From Phenylobacterium sp. (GTDB lineage: Bacteria > Pseudomonadota > Alphaproteobacteria > Caulobacterales > Caulobacteraceae), in assembly GCA_019264505.1 (NCBI GenBank), contig JAHUZY010000376.1:1-7151 (forward strand): a DNA stretch of 7,151 nt, read 5' to 3'. The notes under the pieces were generated by a model. It made no database searches. It was not told where the DNA came from and saw only the letters and a program-made list of their open reading frames with translations. The position numbers were made by a program, and so were the translations under genes. Positions 5,117-7,151 of this stretch are shown here, in pieces (within the stretch, counting starts at the first letter, position 1; each line of letters begins with the position of its first letter).

Positions 5117-5689
5117 CTAGGACGCCGAGGCCCCCATGGCCCGGTCGATGGCCTGGGCCACCGCCTCGATCGTCTCCATGCCGTCCACCTCAACCAGTTT
5201 GTCCTGGCCTTGGTAGTAGGGCAGCAGGGGGGCGGTCTGTTCGTTATAGGCCCCGAGGCGAACCTTGAAGCTGTCGGGATTGTCGTCGGGACGGCCGGTC
5301 TCCGCATAGCGGGTGGCGATCCGTTCCATCAGAGCCTGGTCGTCAACCTTGAGTCGGATGACCAGGTCAATCTTTGCCCCCCGGGAGGCCAGCATGGCGT
5401 CGAGCGCCTTGGCCTGGGCGAGCGTACGCGGGAAGCCGTCGAAGATGGCGCCCCCGGCCTGTTCGGTCTCAGGCAGCCGCTCCTCGATCAGGGCGATGAC
5501 GATCTCGTCGGAGACCAGCTCGCCCCGCTGCATGATGCCCTCGACGCGCTTGCCAAGCTCGGAGCCCGAGCTGATGGCCGCGCGCAGCATGTCGCCAGTG
5601 GAGAGCTGGACCATGCCCTTCTCATTCACCAGCCGCTTGGCCTGGGTGCCCTTCCCCGCCGCCGGCGGTCCGAACAGAATCAAGTTCAT
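5117..5689 (-). CDS. adk: Adenylate kinase, short-LID type
   Basis: The product is 190 residues. It catalyses the reversible reaction ATP + AMP to 2 ADP in the cytosol and so balances adenylate pools. The P-loop GPPAAGKGTQ is at 7-16. The AMP-binding elements STGDMLR (30-36) and DGFPRT (84-89) are present, and arginines Arg123, Arg127, Arg133 and Arg144 occupy the positions expected for phosphate binding. The LID is short (about 127-139, with GRPDDNP) and lacks the cysteine zinc cluster and the longer insert of E. coli-type enzymes, as in many alphaproteobacteria. The start is ATG with GGAGGG 9 nt upstream. The gene follows secY after 59 bp without a recognisable promoter, the conserved secY-adk pairing. 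A hairpin lies after its TAG stop. Confidence 0.98.
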   Translation of the reverse strand: MNLILFGPPAAGKGTQAKRLVNEKGMVQLSTGDMLRAAISSGSELGKRVEGIMQRGELVSDEIVIALIEERLPETEQAGGAIFDGFPRTLAQAKALDAMLASRGAKIDLVIRLKVDDQALMERIATRYAETGRPDDNPDSFKVRLGAYNEQTAPLLPYYQGQDKLVEVDGMETIEAVAQAIDRAMGASAS

Positions 5690-5748
5690 TTCGAAATACC
5701 CTCCCCCACCGGCCTGAAATGGCGCGGCGTATGGCGAGCAGCCCTCCT

Positions 5749-7101
5749 TTAGGACCGCCCGCGACCGCCCCGCAGCTTCGACTTCTTGATGAGGCCTTCG
5801 TACTGGTGGGCGAGCAAATGAGATTGAATCTGGGTCACGGTGTCCATGGTGACGGTGACCACGATGAGGATCGAGGTGCCCCCGAGATAGAAGGGCGCAT
5901 TGTAAAATCCGATCAACGCCTCAGGCAGCAGACAGACGATGGTGATGTAGGCCGCGCCGATCACCGTCAGACGGGTCAGGACATAGTCCAGATACTCCGC
6001 CGTCCGTTTGCCTGGCCGGATCCCTGGCAGGAAGCCGCCGTATTTTCGGAGGTTCTCGGCCGTGTCGTCCGGATTGAAAACGATGGAGGTGTAGAAGAAG
6101 CAGAAGAAGATGATCAGGGCGCCATAGAGCACCATGAACAGGGGCTGGCCGTGCTGCAGCGCGCCGACCGTGCCCGGAAGCCACTGGGCCCAGGGCGGCA
6201 GGTCGGCGGTGGCCAGGAAGCCCATCACCGTCGTCGGCAGGAGCAGCAGGCTCGAGGCGAAGATCGGCGGGATGACGCCGGCGGTGTTGATCTTCAGCGG
6301 CAGGAACGAGGTGTCCCCGCCGACCATGCGGTTGCCCTGCTGGCGCTTGGGATACTGGACCAGCAGGCGGCGCTGCGAGCGCTCCATGAACACGATGGCG
6401 ATGACCACGGCGATGGCGATGGCCATGATCAGCAGCATGCCGACCCCGGACAGGGCGCCGGTGCGGGTCATGGAGAACATCTGCCAGATGCCCCGCGGCA
6501 GGACCGCGACGATACCGGCGAAGATGATCAGCGAGATGCCGTTCCCGACCCCACGGCTGGTGATCTGCTCACCGAGCCACATCAGGAACAGGGTGCCGCC
6601 CGTCAGGGTGACCACGGTGGAGATGATGAAGAAGGGCCCGGGATTCTGGACCAGCCCCTGGCTGGCGGAGAGGCCCATGGCGATACCGGCCGACTGGAAG
6701 ACGGCCAGCACGACGGTCAGATAGCGGGTGTACTGGTTGAGCGTCTTACGCCCGGCCTCCCCGCCCTCTTTCCGGAGCTTCTCCCAGGGCGGATAGACCG
6801 CACCGAGCAGCTGCACGATGATCGAGGCCGAGATGTAGGGCATCACGTTCAGGGCGAAGATCGCCATACGTTCCACGGCGCCGCCGGAGAACATGTTGAA
6901 CATGCCCAGAATGCCGCTCGCCTGGCCTTCGAAAGCCTGGGCGAACGCGATGGGGTCGATGCCCGGGATCGGAATATAGGTGCCCAGGCGATAGACGATC
7001 ATCGCCAGGAGCGTGAAACCGATCCGCTTGTGCAGCTCCGTCGCCTTCTGGAAGGCGCCGAAGTTGAGATTGGCTGCGAGTTGTTCGGCGGCCGAAGCCA
7101 T
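5749..7101 (-). CDS. secY: Protein translocase subunit SecY
   Basis: The product is 450 residues, the normal length for the pore-forming subunit of the SecYEG inner-membrane channel that exports unfolded proteins with SecA and inserts membrane proteins from the ribosome. Ten hydrophobic segments can be traced, roughly at 25-45, 80-102, 124-145, 155-177, 187-207, 217-238, 273-293, 320-343, 375-396 and 404-422. A plug-like loop lies between the first two. The family signatures ALNVMPYISASIIVQLL (83-99) and GVGNGISLIIFAGI (184-197) are present. The cytosolic loop motif PGIRPGKRTAEYL (359-371) contains Arg362, matching the SecA- and ribosome-contacting Arg357 of E. coli. The basic C-terminus KKSKLRGGRGRS is typical. 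The ATG at 7101 has GGGGA 5 nt upstream. It is normally preceded by rplO, which is not recognisable in the 50 bases left in the window. Confidence 0.99.
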   Translation of the reverse strand: MASAAEQLAANLNFGAFQKATELHKRIGFTLLAMIVYRLGTYIPIPGIDPIAFAQAFEGQASGILGMFNMFSGGAVERMAIFALNVMPYISASIIVQLLGAVYPPWEKLRKEGGEAGRKTLNQYTRYLTVVLAVFQSAGIAMGLSASQGLVQNPGPFFIISTVVTLTGGTLFLMWLGEQITSRGVGNGISLIIFAGIVAVLPRGIWQMFSMTRTGALSGVGMLLIMAIAIAVVIAIVFMERSQRRLLVQYPKRQQGNRMVGGDTSFLPLKINTAGVIPPIFASSLLLLPTTVMGFLATADLPPWAQWLPGTVGALQHGQPLFMVLYGALIIFFCFFYTSIVFNPDDTAENLRKYGGFLPGIRPGKRTAEYLDYVLTRLTVIGAAYITIVCLLPEALIGFYNAPFYLGGTSILIVVTVTMDTVTQIQSHLLAHQYEGLIKKSKLRGGRGRS

Positions 7102-7151
7102 TTAGATCCCCGCGTCTAAGAACCGGTCACACATAGGGGAGGCCCGGGCGC
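7102..7151 (-). other. Spacer upstream of secY
   Basis: These 50 bases contain the secY ribosome site GGGGA (7111-7107). All three minus-strand frames hit a stop before secY, and none of the three short tails looks like the C-terminus of ribosomal protein L15, so the rplO gene expected upstream probably ends beyond the right edge. No clear promoter is seen. Confidence 0.5.

Noticed and set aside
5243..5320. Adenylate kinase LID looks truncated compared with the E. coli enzyme
   Set aside because: The short LID with GRPDDNP is a normal variant common in alphaproteobacteria, and all nucleotide-binding motifs are intact.
5719..7119. A 466-codon open frame on the plus strand, antisense to secY
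   Set aside because: It covers secY almost exactly, is made mostly of Gly, Asp, His, Arg and Gln runs expected from the reverse complement of GC-rich membrane-protein codons, and shows no recognisable domain. secY is unambiguous on the other strand.
7102..7134. Ten-codon minus-strand frame (MCDRFLDAGI) ending directly before the secY ATG
   Set aside because: It has no ribosome-binding site, and such a short frame can occur by chance. Conservation in relatives would be needed to treat it as a leader peptide.

Overview
The window is about 7.15 kb of high-GC DNA with every recognisable gene on the minus strand. Read in the direction of transcription (high to low coordinates) the order is secY - adk - rpsM - rpsK - rpoA - rplQ - transcription terminator - lipoprotein phosphodiesterase - two-domain VOC protein - start of a probable small regulator. 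The first six are the end of the spc ribosomal-protein operon plus the alpha operon. adk following secY, with neither rpmJ nor rpsD in the cluster, is the alphaproteobacterial arrangement. The GC content, protein sequences and promoter boxes resembling the Caulobacter housekeeping consensus (TTGACG-type -35, GCTANAWC-type -10) suggest a member of Caulobacterales such as Caulobacter or Phenylobacterium. The genus cannot be fixed from the sequence alone.

Region 5117-7101 holds secY (protein-export channel) and adk (short-LID adenylate kinase), separated by 59 bp with no visible promoter and so probably cotranscribed. The 221 bp between adk and rpsM contain a strong hairpin after adk, a large inverted repeat, and the best promoter in the window (-35 TTGACG, 16 bp, -10 TATAAC). 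A separate alpha-operon transcript therefore probably starts here.

Region 2434-4895 holds rpsM, rpsK, rpoA and rplQ (ribosomal proteins S13, S11 and L17, and RNA polymerase alpha). rpsM and rpoA start with GTG. The rpsK-rpoA spacer (75 bp) and the rpoA-rplQ spacer (181 bp) are rich in inverted repeats, and the latter also carries a Caulobacter-type -10 box that may drive rplQ separately. A strong rho-independent terminator at 2373-2410 ends the operon.

Region 1-2325 is accessory. It encodes a complete nucleotide pyrophosphatase/phosphodiesterase-type lipoprotein with all seven catalytic and metal residues, then a VOC (glyoxalase-fold) protein made of two tandem copies of one domain. The stop codon of the VOC gene overlaps the start of another gene whose ten visible residues resemble ArsR-type regulators. 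A 24-bp inverted repeat upstream of the VOC gene could be that regulator's operator.

I see no mobile element, CRISPR array, tRNA, rRNA or clearly new system. The most interesting material is the non-coding structure in the alpha-operon spacers and the candidate regulator/VOC autoregulatory unit cut by the left edge.
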